From Christensenella intestinihominis (GTDB lineage Bacteria; Bacillota; Clostridia; Christensenellales; Christensenellaceae): a DNA stretch of 64,000 bases. Location of the stretch: contig NZ_MAIQ01000001.1 in the NCBI RefSeq assembly GCF_001678845.1, forward strand, positions 209,146 through 273,145, read 5' to 3'. The notes under the pieces are model-generated. The model did no database searches. It saw nothing but the letters and a program-made list of their open reading frames with translations, and was not told the DNA's origin. A program made the position numbers and the translations under genes. This document shows positions 33,527 through 40,797 of the stretch, in pieces (position 1 is the stretch's first letter; every line of letters begins with the position of its first letter).

Positions 33527-34099
33527 ATGGAACTTTTTTTTGAAAACAAATATCTTGTATCAGAGGAAGGCGGCGGCAGCTATCATACTTCCATGCGTGA
33601 AGGAGCGCTGTGCTCCCCTGACCGTCAGCCAATAAAAGGAAGCGGCGTTATGCGCATTGTAGGCCTGGCCGTTGCAATCCTGATTATTGTGATTTCCGTA
33701 TCGCTGAGGGAGAATATCATCCTTTTCATCGGGTTGGCGCTCGCCGCCGTATACATATACCGGATGATCTATTTTATGCGTAAAAACCGCCGGGCGTCAA
33801 ACATTTCCGATGCGTCATATCAGGCGGGCCGTATGAATCTCAAATGGGAGCGTATGATTCGTTTCGGGGAAGAAATCATCGTGGACGATCCGCGGTATCC
33901 CTCCGTTCATTTCTATAAAAATTTGGTTCGTATTTCCGAAGACCCTATTTATTATACCCTTTGGTTTTCAGACCATTTTACCCTCAAGATTTTTAAAAAT
34001 GGATTTACCATCGGAACTTGCGACGCATTTGAAGCTTATATAGAACAGATTATCAATCGAAATTTGCTGACCCGGGCACAAACGGATAAATTGAAATGA
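33527..34099 (+). CDS. YcxB-like membrane protein
   Basis: A 190-residue protein from ATG 33527 (AGGAG 12 bases upstream). After a polar first part (1-40) come two close membrane helices (about 43-80, IVGLAVAILIIVISVSL and IILFIGLALAAVYIY). The C-terminal soluble part (about 110-185) resembles the YcxB C-terminal domain (YTLWFSDHFTLKIFKNGFTIG). The family's function is unknown. The stop overlaps the start of the HIRAN gene by 4 bases, so the two are coupled. A longer frame from 33428 would run through the flagellin terminator and is unlikely. Confidence 0.7.
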   Translation: MELFFENKYLVSEEGGGSYHTSMREGALCSPDRQPIKGSGVMRIVGLAVAILIIVISVSLRENIILFIGLALAAVYIYRMIYFMRKNRRASNISDASYQAGRMNLKWERMIRFGEEIIVDDPRYPSVHFYKNLVRISEDPIYYTLWFSDHFTLKIFKNGFTIGTCDAFEAYIEQIINRNLLTRAQTDKLK

Positions 34100-35460
34100 A
34101 TATTTTTTCAATGAAAGCAAAAAAAACAGAAAACATTGGAGAAGAGGTTTTCCCATCAAGCGAGGAAGAAACTTCCATTTTCCCTCGGAATCCGCAGGAT
34201 GAGCCGGTTTATGACGAAGACGGCTATGACCAAAATGGTTTCGACCGTGACGGATATTCGCGAAACGGATATAACGCCAAGGGCTATCGCCGCAATATTG
34301 GCGAGCCTCTTTCCGCTTCCGTCAAGCTTGAAGATGAAATTTTAAAATACCGCCGCGCGGACGGATACTTTGAATATGAAATGGCCGTTTATGCCAATTT
34401 CGCGGACCTGAAGGAAAACTTTGAATCGAACCGTGAAGATATCGCGGAACTGATATATAATTTATTTTTAATTGATGAAGGCCGCGCGCTCCGTTTGTGG
34501 AAGTGGCTCCTTGAATCCTTTGAGAGTACTCTTTCTGAACCGGCGAATGCGTACCGCCTGACAAGCGGTATTTTACATGCGCTTGAACGCAGCGAAATTT
34601 CGTCCCTCCTTCCCTGCCTGCAAAAGGATGCCCGGCTTGGCGAATTCCTGTTTGGAAAGTCATCTTATATAGACCGCACCCAGGCCGCTCTCCTTGCGTC
34701 CTGCATAGGCGTTTGCAATTATGACCTGTTTCAAATGCTGATTGATTTCCTGCTCTCTAACCCATATGTCGGACATGAAGGTACGCTTTCAACGGATAAG
34801 ATTTTGAAAACGGTAATAGAGGAAATTCCTGCGCGTGCCATGACGCACGAAGGAAATGATTTGCTGGTTAAGTATATTAAGAAATCCCGGAAGATGATGA
34901 TGCGGAAAGTCTTGCTTAAACTCCTCGACGGGAAGATGGAATATTTGTTGAAGGAAGAAAAAAGAAAGAAGGCGGAAGCGGAACGCGCCGCACGTCTGGA
35001 ACAGCAGAAACTCAGGCTGGAGGAGGAACGGAAATCCCATCAAAAGGAAACCGGCGCGCGCCAGAAGCTGCGTACGACAAAAAAGAAATACGGTGAACTG
35101 AAAATTTCCGCAATCGCCGAACGTAAACAAAATCCTTTCTTTGAAGGCGGACGTTTTATTGATTTCCAACAGCTTGAGGGCACCGTGGTCGCACTGAAAG
35201 AGCATCCGGAGCTTCCTGCGCAATTGCTTCCGGGAGACCGGCTGGAATTAAGGCGCGAGCCATATTATCTGCAAGACCCTATGGCGATTGCCGTAACCGA
35301 TATCGACGGCATGAAAATTGGATATATCCCCAATCATTCCAACACATTCCTTGCGCTTTTAATGGACGAGGGCCATGAAATCTTCTGCAGGCTCTATTCA
35401 ATTGGCAGCGAAGACGCGGACTCCCTGCAAATATGCGTGGAATTATTTATGAAGGAATAA
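34096..35460 (+). CDS. HIRAN-domain protein with N-terminal DGY-type repeats
   Basis: A 454-residue cytoplasmic protein in four parts. Residues about 38-66 contain five short repeats of the type Y/F-D-x-D/N-G (YDEDGYDQNGFDRDGY and on). Residues about 75-280 are helical and unrecognised. Residues about 280-330 are a strongly charged coiled coil (KEEKRKKAEAERAARLEQQ). Residues about 350-450 are a HIRAN domain (LLPGDRLELRREP and AIAVTDIDGMKIGYIPNH), which in other proteins binds DNA ends or stalled forks. It is coupled to the YcxB-like gene. A DNA-related role is inferred from the domain only. Confidence 0.65.
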   Translation: MNIFSMKAKKTENIGEEVFPSSEEETSIFPRNPQDEPVYDEDGYDQNGFDRDGYSRNGYNAKGYRRNIGEPLSASVKLEDEILKYRRADGYFEYEMAVYANFADLKENFESNREDIAELIYNLFLIDEGRALRLWKWLLESFESTLSEPANAYRLTSGILHALERSEISSLLPCLQKDARLGEFLFGKSSYIDRTQAALLASCIGVCNYDLFQMLIDFLLSNPYVGHEGTLSTDKILKTVIEEIPARAMTHEGNDLLVKYIKKSRKMMMRKVLLKLLDGKMEYLLKEEKRKKAEAERAARLEQQKLRLEEERKSHQKETGARQKLRTTKKKYGELKISAIAERKQNPFFEGGRFIDFQQLEGTVVALKEHPELPAQLLPGDRLELRREPYYLQDPMAIAVTDIDGMKIGYIPNHSNTFLALLMDEGHEIFCRLYSIGSEDADSLQICVELFMKE

Positions 35461-35470
35461 AGCAAAGCGT

Positions 35471-36538
35471 TCAGTGTGCCACCACCTGGTTTTTGCCCCG
35501 GGCTTTTCCAATATAAAGGCGTTTGTCCGCACAGGAAATCCATTCGTTGAGATTTCCATATTTATCTGTTTTGCACATCCCAAAGGTTACTGTAACGTGA
35601 AACACATTTTTTTGAAAAAGGAAAGAATGCGCGGCAATATCATCACACATTCTTTGGACGAGTTCCGTGCTTTCTTCCCAACCGGTTCCATAAATCATCA
35701 AGAGGAATTCTTCGCCGCCATAGCGGCAAACATCCGCTTGCCTACATCCTGCCCGTATCAGCTCCGCAACCGTGCGCAGTACATAATCCCCGCCCTGGTG
35801 CCCATAGGTGTCGTTGATACGCTTAAAATTATCAATATCGGCCATTACAAGTGCCCCGGGCTTCCGGTTGTCTCCTGGCTCCTCCACTCCATCCAAAAAC
35901 GCCCTCCGGGTAAGCAGCCCGGTAAGCTGGTCATAATTTGCAAGAATCGTCAGGCCGTCATTTTCTTTCTCCAACTGCTGCTGATTGACAGTGGCCGATA
36001 CCCTGGAAAGAAACGCCGAATAGATTATGATAATAAAGCAGGTCGCGGCATTATACAAAAAAATAATTTCCGTAGTTTGCTTTGGCGGCACTTCATAATA
36101 AGACCCGTGTCCGCTCAGGTAGAAAAACAGCAGGAAGAAGACGACGGCTTCGGCAAGCGCGAAAAGGTAGGGAATATATTTGCGGTGAAAAGGGCAGAAA
36201 TAGACCAGTGAACTCATCGCGACCAAATACATCTCAACCCCCAGCGCCCAGCCCCCGGTCAGCGTACAGGCGGTTACAAACAGGCAGACCTCCACGTGAA
36301 TCAAGGTTACCGACAGGCGGTACAAGCCCCGCCGCGTCGTATATAGCATGAAAAAATAGAAAATTACGCTTCCCACATTGTATACGGATGGAATCAAAAA
36401 GTTGAGCGACGCAAAAATCAGTATATACGAGCCATGTGCAAACAAGGCGAGCAAAATAATATTGCGATATACTTTTTTCAGATATAATTCCTCATCATTG
36501 ACCTGCGGCACAACTGCTTCGGTATTTTTGTGTTTCAT
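35471..36538 (-). CDS. Membrane diguanylate cyclase (GGDEF)
   Basis: Makes c-di-GMP from two GTP. The 355-residue protein has about six membrane helices (about 26-178) and a GGDEF domain (about 195-350) with the active motif GGEEF at 274-278 and metal/substrate residues in DIDNFKRINDTYGHQGGD. An RxxD group (266-269) sits one residue closer to GGEEF than in standard inhibitory sites, so product inhibition may be absent or changed. It is last in the fapA-EAL-comFB-GGDEF operon, 38 bases after comFB. The membrane part has no recognisable ligand motif. Confidence 0.9.
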   Translation of the reverse strand: MKHKNTEAVVPQVNDEELYLKKVYRNIILLALFAHGSYILIFASLNFLIPSVYNVGSVIFYFFMLYTTRRGLYRLSVTLIHVEVCLFVTACTLTGGWALGVEMYLVAMSSLVYFCPFHRKYIPYLFALAEAVVFFLLFFYLSGHGSYYEVPPKQTTEIIFLYNAATCFIIIIYSAFLSRVSATVNQQQLEKENDGLTILANYDQLTGLLTRRAFLDGVEEPGDNRKPGALVMADIDNFKRINDTYGHQGGDYVLRTVAELIRAGCRQADVCRYGGEEFLLMIYGTGWEESTELVQRMCDDIAAHSFLFQKNVFHVTVTFGMCKTDKYGNLNEWISCADKRLYIGKARGKNQVVAH

Positions 36539-36576
36539 TGTTCACCTTTGCCCTATCTATTACCTCCATCAAATTT

Positions 36577-36855
36577 TTAATGATGCGGATTATTGGCAAC
36601 AACCCGTATCCCTTCCACAATTGCCGCAACAATGTCCGCAATCCCCTGCGTTGTCTGCGCATCGTGCCTCACCATGGCGTCCCCGATTTCCGACGCAACA
36701 TAATGTGGCGGAAGATGATTCAAGGCATAGGCCCTGATATCGGCGCGGCAGCGAGCACAATTACAGGTTCCATAGCTTTCAATGCAATGATCCAAATGCT
36801 GGTCGACAAAATCTTCCGTCAGGTTCTTGATTTTGATTTTTGTTTCGTTATCCAT
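36577..36855 (-). CDS. ComFB family protein
   Basis: A 92-residue protein of the late competence ComFB family: NLTEDFVDQHLD, the cysteine cluster CNCARC, and the highly conserved DIRAYALNHLPPHYV. ComFB proteins have been reported to bind cyclic di-nucleotides in some bacteria. Here the gene is between an EAL gene and a GGDEF gene, which fits a c-di-GMP receptor. The cysteines may hold zinc. The effect it transmits is unknown. Confidence 0.85.
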   Translation of the reverse strand: MDNETKIKIKNLTEDFVDQHLDHCIESYGTCNCARCRADIRAYALNHLPPHYVASEIGDAMVRHDAQTTQGIADIVAAIVEGIRVVANNPHH

Positions 36856-36873
36856 CCTGTGCGAATCTCCCGG

Positions 36874-38208
36874 TTATAAGGTCAGCGATTCAAACGCATA
36901 AAGCGGCATCGGCTTTGAAAACAAAAAGCCTACGCCATAATTGCAGTGTACATTTTTCAAAATTTCGACATGCTTTTCCGTTTCAATTCCCTCCGCGATA
37001 ATCAGCATTCCCAATTCATGTGCCATTTGCACAATGTTTTTTAGGACGATAATGTTTTTCTCCATTCGTTCGCCCTTTAAAAATTCACGGTCGAGCTTTA
37101 TGAGGTTGATCGGCATATCGCTCAGCAACCTCAGGGACGAATATCCTGATCCGAAATTGTCAATTGAGAGCTGGAATCCTTCTTCGCTTAATATTGCCAT
37201 ATGTTCGAGTAAAAAGCGGCTGTTATTGAGGGCGACAGATTCATTGAGCTCCAATTCAATCAAGCAGGACGGCGTATCGTGTTTCCGGACAATTTCGATA
37301 ATCCGCTCCGCAAAATTTTTTTTGAAAATGTTCAAAGGGGCGATATTGACGGAAAGCGGTACCGGCATCGATTCATTTTCCGTCCATTTTCCAATCAGTT
37401 CACAGGCCTGCTCCAGCATATACATGTCAAGGTCCATGATCCTGCCGTTTTGCTCCAGCATGGGCAGGAATACATTTGGCATAATCAAGCCTTTTTCCGG
37501 ATGCTGCCAGCGTGCAAGTACATCCGCACCCACAATGCGCCGTGTTGTCAGGTCATATTTCGGATGGAAATACGGCACAAATTCTCCGCGCTCCATCGCC
37601 CCCGCCGAATCCGCTAAAAGCTGTTTTATGGACGCGCGTTCCTCCTTCATCGCCTTTGTATAAATCACATAAGGAATCTGTTTCTGTCTCGATTCCTGAA
37701 TGGCCAGGCCTGCCATATCGCATACATCAACGAAAGGTTCTCCCTCATCCGGAATTTCATAAATTCCGCAGGTAAACCAGCGGGGATATACATATTCGGC
37801 GACGCCGTCGGTAACGCCGATTTCATGCAGGTCTTTCAAAATATCCTTAATCCGTTTCGTCAGGTTTTCTTCTCCGTCCATCTGCAGCAGAATACCAAAA
37901 CGGTCCGGTGTTTCCCTGCACAGGAATTCTGTATCGGAGATATTCGAACGCAGGACTTCCGCGATTGTAATAACATTCAGAGCGCCGGCTCCAAATCCAA
38001 ATACCTCATGGATTTTCAAATATCGCTCCATACAGATTATTACATACGCACATCCTGCTCCGCTATTGCCTAAGGACTGATAGTGCCGCGATAAGCCTTC
38101 CTTGTTGGGAAGCTTTGTGAGTTGGTCCCGAAGCTCCGGCTGGTCCGTCGTCCTTTCGTTCTTCGCGCTTTTTTCAATCGCCTTCCGGTCGGTAAATGTC
38201 GTCGTCAT
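36874..38208 (-). CDS. Degenerate GGDEF-EAL protein (c-di-GMP phosphodiesterase-type, probably impaired)
   Basis: A 444-residue soluble protein. The N-terminal half (about 25-185) looks like a degenerate GGDEF domain: the motif place reads RETPDRF, so no cyclase activity is expected. The C-terminal EAL domain (about 200-440) has changes at key sites. The EAL signature is DVL (GADVLARW), DDFGTG reads DNFGSG, and the final QG reads VG. Glutamates in ELELNES and AEGIET and the lysine in IKLDR remain. It may bind c-di-GMP without cutting it well. The start overlaps the fapA stop by 4 bases. Confidence 0.88.
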   Translation of the reverse strand: MTTTFTDRKAIEKSAKNERTTDQPELRDQLTKLPNKEGLSRHYQSLGNSGAGCAYVIICMERYLKIHEVFGFGAGALNVITIAEVLRSNISDTEFLCRETPDRFGILLQMDGEENLTKRIKDILKDLHEIGVTDGVAEYVYPRWFTCGIYEIPDEGEPFVDVCDMAGLAIQESRQKQIPYVIYTKAMKEERASIKQLLADSAGAMERGEFVPYFHPKYDLTTRRIVGADVLARWQHPEKGLIMPNVFLPMLEQNGRIMDLDMYMLEQACELIGKWTENESMPVPLSVNIAPLNIFKKNFAERIIEIVRKHDTPSCLIELELNESVALNNSRFLLEHMAILSEEGFQLSIDNFGSGYSSLRLLSDMPINLIKLDREFLKGERMEKNIIVLKNIVQMAHELGMLIIAEGIETEKHVEILKNVHCNYGVGFLFSKPMPLYAFESLTL

Positions 38209-39803
38209 CGCCGTGAGTCCTCCTTAACTGCGGAAAACAGCAACTCTGAATGGTGCCTTGTGATCGTGCAATGCGCCTGTTCTTTTTCATTCCTGTAAAA
38301 AACCCCGTCAATATTTAAATTCACATTGGGAAACAGCAGGCCCGTTACGACAACCTTTCCGCTTTTTGTAGCGCCCTCTTTATTATAAAGCTCCTTCAGC
38401 AATTCGTTTTGATTTTCAATTTCCTGTTCCAGCTTCTTTTTGGCATATATAATATCGATTGCCAATTTCTTCCGGACTTCCTTCGGCTGCTTGGCGCCCA
38501 ACGCCTTTTGCAGCGCTTCCATTAACTGGTCGATTGTTTGGCGGCATTCGTTGATGCGTTCCAGGGCCTTTTCTTTTTCTTTCCTGATTTGCTCCTTCCT
38601 CATCAGGAAAATCTCAGTCGGGATATTCGCTGAATTACCAATATTTCCGGCATAAAGGTCTCCCCCGATCTCGCTGGTGCCGCCCAACAGATTTTCATGC
38701 TTGCCTGCCAGCCGCAGGGTGCCGCCGCAAAATATGTCCGCCCGCATAATAACGTCCGTTATGATATCCTTCTCAACCTTAACCTGTGCATTTTCGATAA
38801 AATAGCTGCGCAATGCGCCTTTTGCTTCAATAATGCTGCTTCCCGTGACTCCTTTGCAAATAATGATATTTCCGTTGGAGGATAATTTTGAATTCTGTAC
38901 GCTTCCTTTTACAATAATGTCCCCTTCCGATTCGATCACGCTGCCGTTAATGACGTTCCCTTCAACCAGGACCGTTCCCTCGGCGGCCAGCGTCCGGTTA
39001 TCGAGCTCCTGTTCGGTCTGGGAGGGGTAAACACTAACCTTGCTGTCTTTTATGCTGACAAGGCCGTCACAGGTCGCGTAAAGGGCATTGTTGAATTCCA
39101 TCGTATTGTCGCCCGTCACGTCGCCCAGCGTTTTTCCATCGACTCCCGCAAGCGATTTACCTCGAATATTCCATCCATTGCGTGCCGGGGTCGCGTCTTC
39201 AACTTCGCAAAGAATATCTCCCGATTTTACCTCGACATAATGTATCTGTGCGTAATCCTCCGCATTGCGGAAATTATTTGGCTCTTCGCTTTCTTTAAAG
39301 TGGTAATGGAGCCGGGCGTCTTCCCCATCCACCGGCGGAACACCCTGCGCAATTTTAAAGGCTCGATTGTAAACTGTATGGTGGGCAAGCCGGTAAACGT
39401 ATTCAAATTTAATCCCTTTAATAATCCGCTCCTCGCGAAGCTTTTCCAGAATATCATCCTCCGTTATCGTCCGTCCGCCCATCCTGGGAGGCGTGATGCG
39501 GATGCGCGCCGACATCAGGTCCGGGGAAACGTCTATCAAAACCTGGGCGTCAATACTTTTGCTTGTATCCGGTATTGAAGGGGCAATCTTCTGTATGGAA
39601 ATGGCTTCGGAATCGCCGCCCTCCATCTCTTTGGTTTGCTCGAGAAGGTTCTTGACAAGGTCACTGTCCGGCTGCCCCAAACCATTCGCAATCTGCGCGG
39701 CAATATCTTCCTCGCTGATCGTATCAACTGTTTCGCTTGCGGCCTGCAGGTCCTTCAATATTTCATCAATCATATTTTGTTTTGGAACATAATCCCCAGC
39801 CAT
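38205..39803 (-). CDS. FapA family protein (flagellar assembly protein A, DUF342)
   Basis: A 532-residue protein of the FapA/DUF342 family. An N-terminal part (1-90) is acidic; the FapA domain (about 90-440) shows the typical DVSPDLMSARIRITPP, GDILCEVEDATPARNGWNIRGK and a polymer-forming beta-solenoid-like part rich in G, S, I and N (EGNVINGSVIESEGDIIVKG). The C-terminus has a coiled coil (about 400-480). The family is linked by context to motility, cell surface and c-di-GMP; the biochemical role is unsettled. It is first in an operon with EAL, ComFB and GGDEF genes and has a sigma-D-type promoter. Confidence 0.85.
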   Translation of the reverse strand: MAGDYVPKQNMIDEILKDLQAASETVDTISEEDIAAQIANGLGQPDSDLVKNLLEQTKEMEGGDSEAISIQKIAPSIPDTSKSIDAQVLIDVSPDLMSARIRITPPRMGGRTITEDDILEKLREERIIKGIKFEYVYRLAHHTVYNRAFKIAQGVPPVDGEDARLHYHFKESEEPNNFRNAEDYAQIHYVEVKSGDILCEVEDATPARNGWNIRGKSLAGVDGKTLGDVTGDNTMEFNNALYATCDGLVSIKDSKVSVYPSQTEQELDNRTLAAEGTVLVEGNVINGSVIESEGDIIVKGSVQNSKLSSNGNIIICKGVTGSSIIEAKGALRSYFIENAQVKVEKDIITDVIMRADIFCGGTLRLAGKHENLLGGTSEIGGDLYAGNIGNSANIPTEIFLMRKEQIRKEKEKALERINECRQTIDQLMEALQKALGAKQPKEVRKKLAIDIIYAKKKLEQEIENQNELLKELYNKEGATKSGKVVVTGLLFPNVNLNIDGVFYRNEKEQAHCTITRHHSELLFSAVKEDSRR

Positions 39804-39892
39804 ATTTTTTCACTGCCGTCCTTGTCCTTGGAATAAAGTTTATATGTTATCAAGAAATTGATAAAATTTGTTATGATAAACTCTCATACTTT

Positions 39893-39920
39893 ATATCGTA
39901 AGAAAACGCATTTAACTTTA
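39893..39920 (-). promoter_or_regulatory. Sigma-D-type promoter of the fapA/c-di-GMP operon
   Basis: On the minus strand TAAA (39917-39920), 16 bases, TACGATAT (39893-39900). It is the same pattern as the one before the FliD-like gene, including GTT after TAAA. It lies about 90 bases before fapA. Confidence 0.75.
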
Positions 39921-39984
39921 GTGTTTTCAGATAAATTCATGACGGCAAATTGAAATTTTTTCAATTCCGGCGGCCGAAAAAATG

Positions 39985-40012
39985 CAAAAAAAAACCGCAT
40001 CGAAATGCGGTT
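39985..40012 (-). terminator. Terminator of the tRNA cluster
   Basis: AACCGCAT, loop of 4, ATGCGGTT followed on the minus strand by a run of about nine T. It ends the six-tRNA transcript, 7 bases after tRNA-Thr. Confidence 0.9.
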
Positions 40013-40018
40013 GATACT

Positions 40019-40094
40019 TGGAGCTGGTGATGGGACTTGAACCCGCAACCTGCTGATTACAAATCAGCTGCTCTGCCAATTGAGCTACACCAGC
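40019..40094 (-). tRNA. tRNA-Thr (anticodon TGT)
   Basis: Full cloverleaf: acceptor GCTGGTG pairs with CACCAGC, D-arm AGCTCAATTGGCAGAGC, anticodon loop TTTGTAA, T-arm with GGGTTCAAGTCCC. The CCA end is encoded. Last of six tRNA genes. Confidence 0.95.
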
Positions 40095-40103
40095 AGGTGT
40101 AAA

Positions 40104-40179
40104 TGGTGCCTCCGGGCGGAATCGAACCACCGACACGGGGATTTTCAGTCCCCTGCTCTACCGACTGAGCTACAGAGGC
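40104..40179 (-). tRNA. tRNA-Phe (anticodon GAA)
   Basis: Acceptor GCCTCTG pairs with CGGAGGC (one wobble pair), anticodon loop CTGAAAA, T-arm with GGTTCGATTCC, encoded CCA. Confidence 0.95.
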
Positions 40180-40183
40180 ATAT

Positions 40184-40260
40184 TGGCGACCTGGAAGAGA
40201 CTCGAACTCTCGACCTCTAGCGTGACAGGCTAGCGTTCTAACCAACTGAACTACCAGGCC
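40184..40260 (-). tRNA. tRNA-Asp (anticodon GTC)
   Basis: Acceptor GGCCTGG pairs with CCAGGTC, D-arm AGTTCAGTTGGTTAGAAC, anticodon stem CTAGC/GCTAG around CTGTCAC, encoded CCA. Confidence 0.95.
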
Positions 40261-40321
40261 AATTTTGGCAGCGGGTCCTGCCATGCTATTTACCCTCTAC
40301 TCCTTATGGGCTTTGCTCTAT

Positions 40322-40398
40322 TGGTGGGCCCTCAGGGACTCGAACCCCGGACCAATCGGTTATGAGCCGACCGCTCTGACCAACTGAGCTAAGGGCCC
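40322..40398 (-). tRNA. tRNA with CAT anticodon (Met elongator or Ile2)
   Basis: Acceptor GGGCCCT pairs with the 3' arm AGGGCCC, D-arm AGCTCAGTTGGTCAGAGC, anticodon loop CTCATAA, encoded CCA. It is not an initiator type. The loop context GGCTCATAACC occurs in both elongator Met and lysidine-modified Ile2 tRNAs, so I leave the identity open. Confidence 0.85.
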
Positions 40399-40437
40399 GC
40401 AAGCAAAACAAGAGTAAACCCTGCTCGAAGTAATAAA

Positions 40438-40512
40438 TGGTGACCCCACCGGGAATCGAACCCGGGTTACCGCCGTGAAAGGGCGATGTCTTGACCGCTT
40501 GACCATGGGGCC
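40438..40512 (-). tRNA. tRNA-Glu (anticodon TTC)
   Basis: Acceptor GGCCCCA pairs with TGGGGTC, anticodon stem TCGCC/GGCGG around CTTTCAC, T-arm with GGGTTCGATTCCC, encoded CCA. Confidence 0.95.
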
Positions 40513-40542
40513 GCTTTGCTGCAAATTCGGGTATGAGCTTTT

Positions 40543-40619
40543 TGGTCGGGGTGGAGGGACTCGAACCCCCGGCCCCATGCTCCCAAAGCACGTGCGCTAC
40601 CAAACTGCGCTACACCCCG
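40543..40619 (-). tRNA. tRNA-Pro (anticodon TGG)
   Basis: Acceptor CGGGGTG pairs with CACCCCG, D-arm AGCGCAGTTTGGTAGCGC, anticodon loop TTTGGGA, encoded CCA. First of the six genes in the transcript. Confidence 0.95.
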
Positions 40620-40653
40620 AAGAAGCATACTCCTTTTATTTGCGACGCTTTAT

Positions 40654-40682
40654 AATATACTTTAATTTGCCCTAAAAGTCAA
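40654..40682 (-). promoter_or_regulatory. Promoter of the tRNA cluster
   Basis: On the minus strand TTGACT (40677-40682), 17 bases, TATATT (40654-40659), 35 bases before tRNA-Pro: a strong sigma-A promoter. Confidence 0.8.
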
Positions 40683-40731
40683 TAGGATTTTCTTCTTTTT
40701 TTCAAGATTTTCGAGAGCAAAATACCGATAC

Positions 40732-40762
40732 GCAAAAAGACCGCTTTTCGCGGCCTTTTTGC
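40732..40762 (-). terminator. Terminator after ispH-rpsA
   Basis: AAAAAG-CCGC type stem around a 5-base loop at 40734-40760 with one mismatch, ending in a T-run on both strands. It closes the long housekeeping transcript 36 bases after the rpsA stop. Confidence 0.85.
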
Positions 40763-40797
40763 AGTCATTCAATATAATTTTTTTCCAGTATAAAATC

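Noticed and set aside
40322-40398. Initiator tRNA-Met
   Set aside because: The first acceptor pair is a normal G-C pair and the anticodon stem lacks the three G-C pairs of initiators; it is an elongator Met or Ile2 type.
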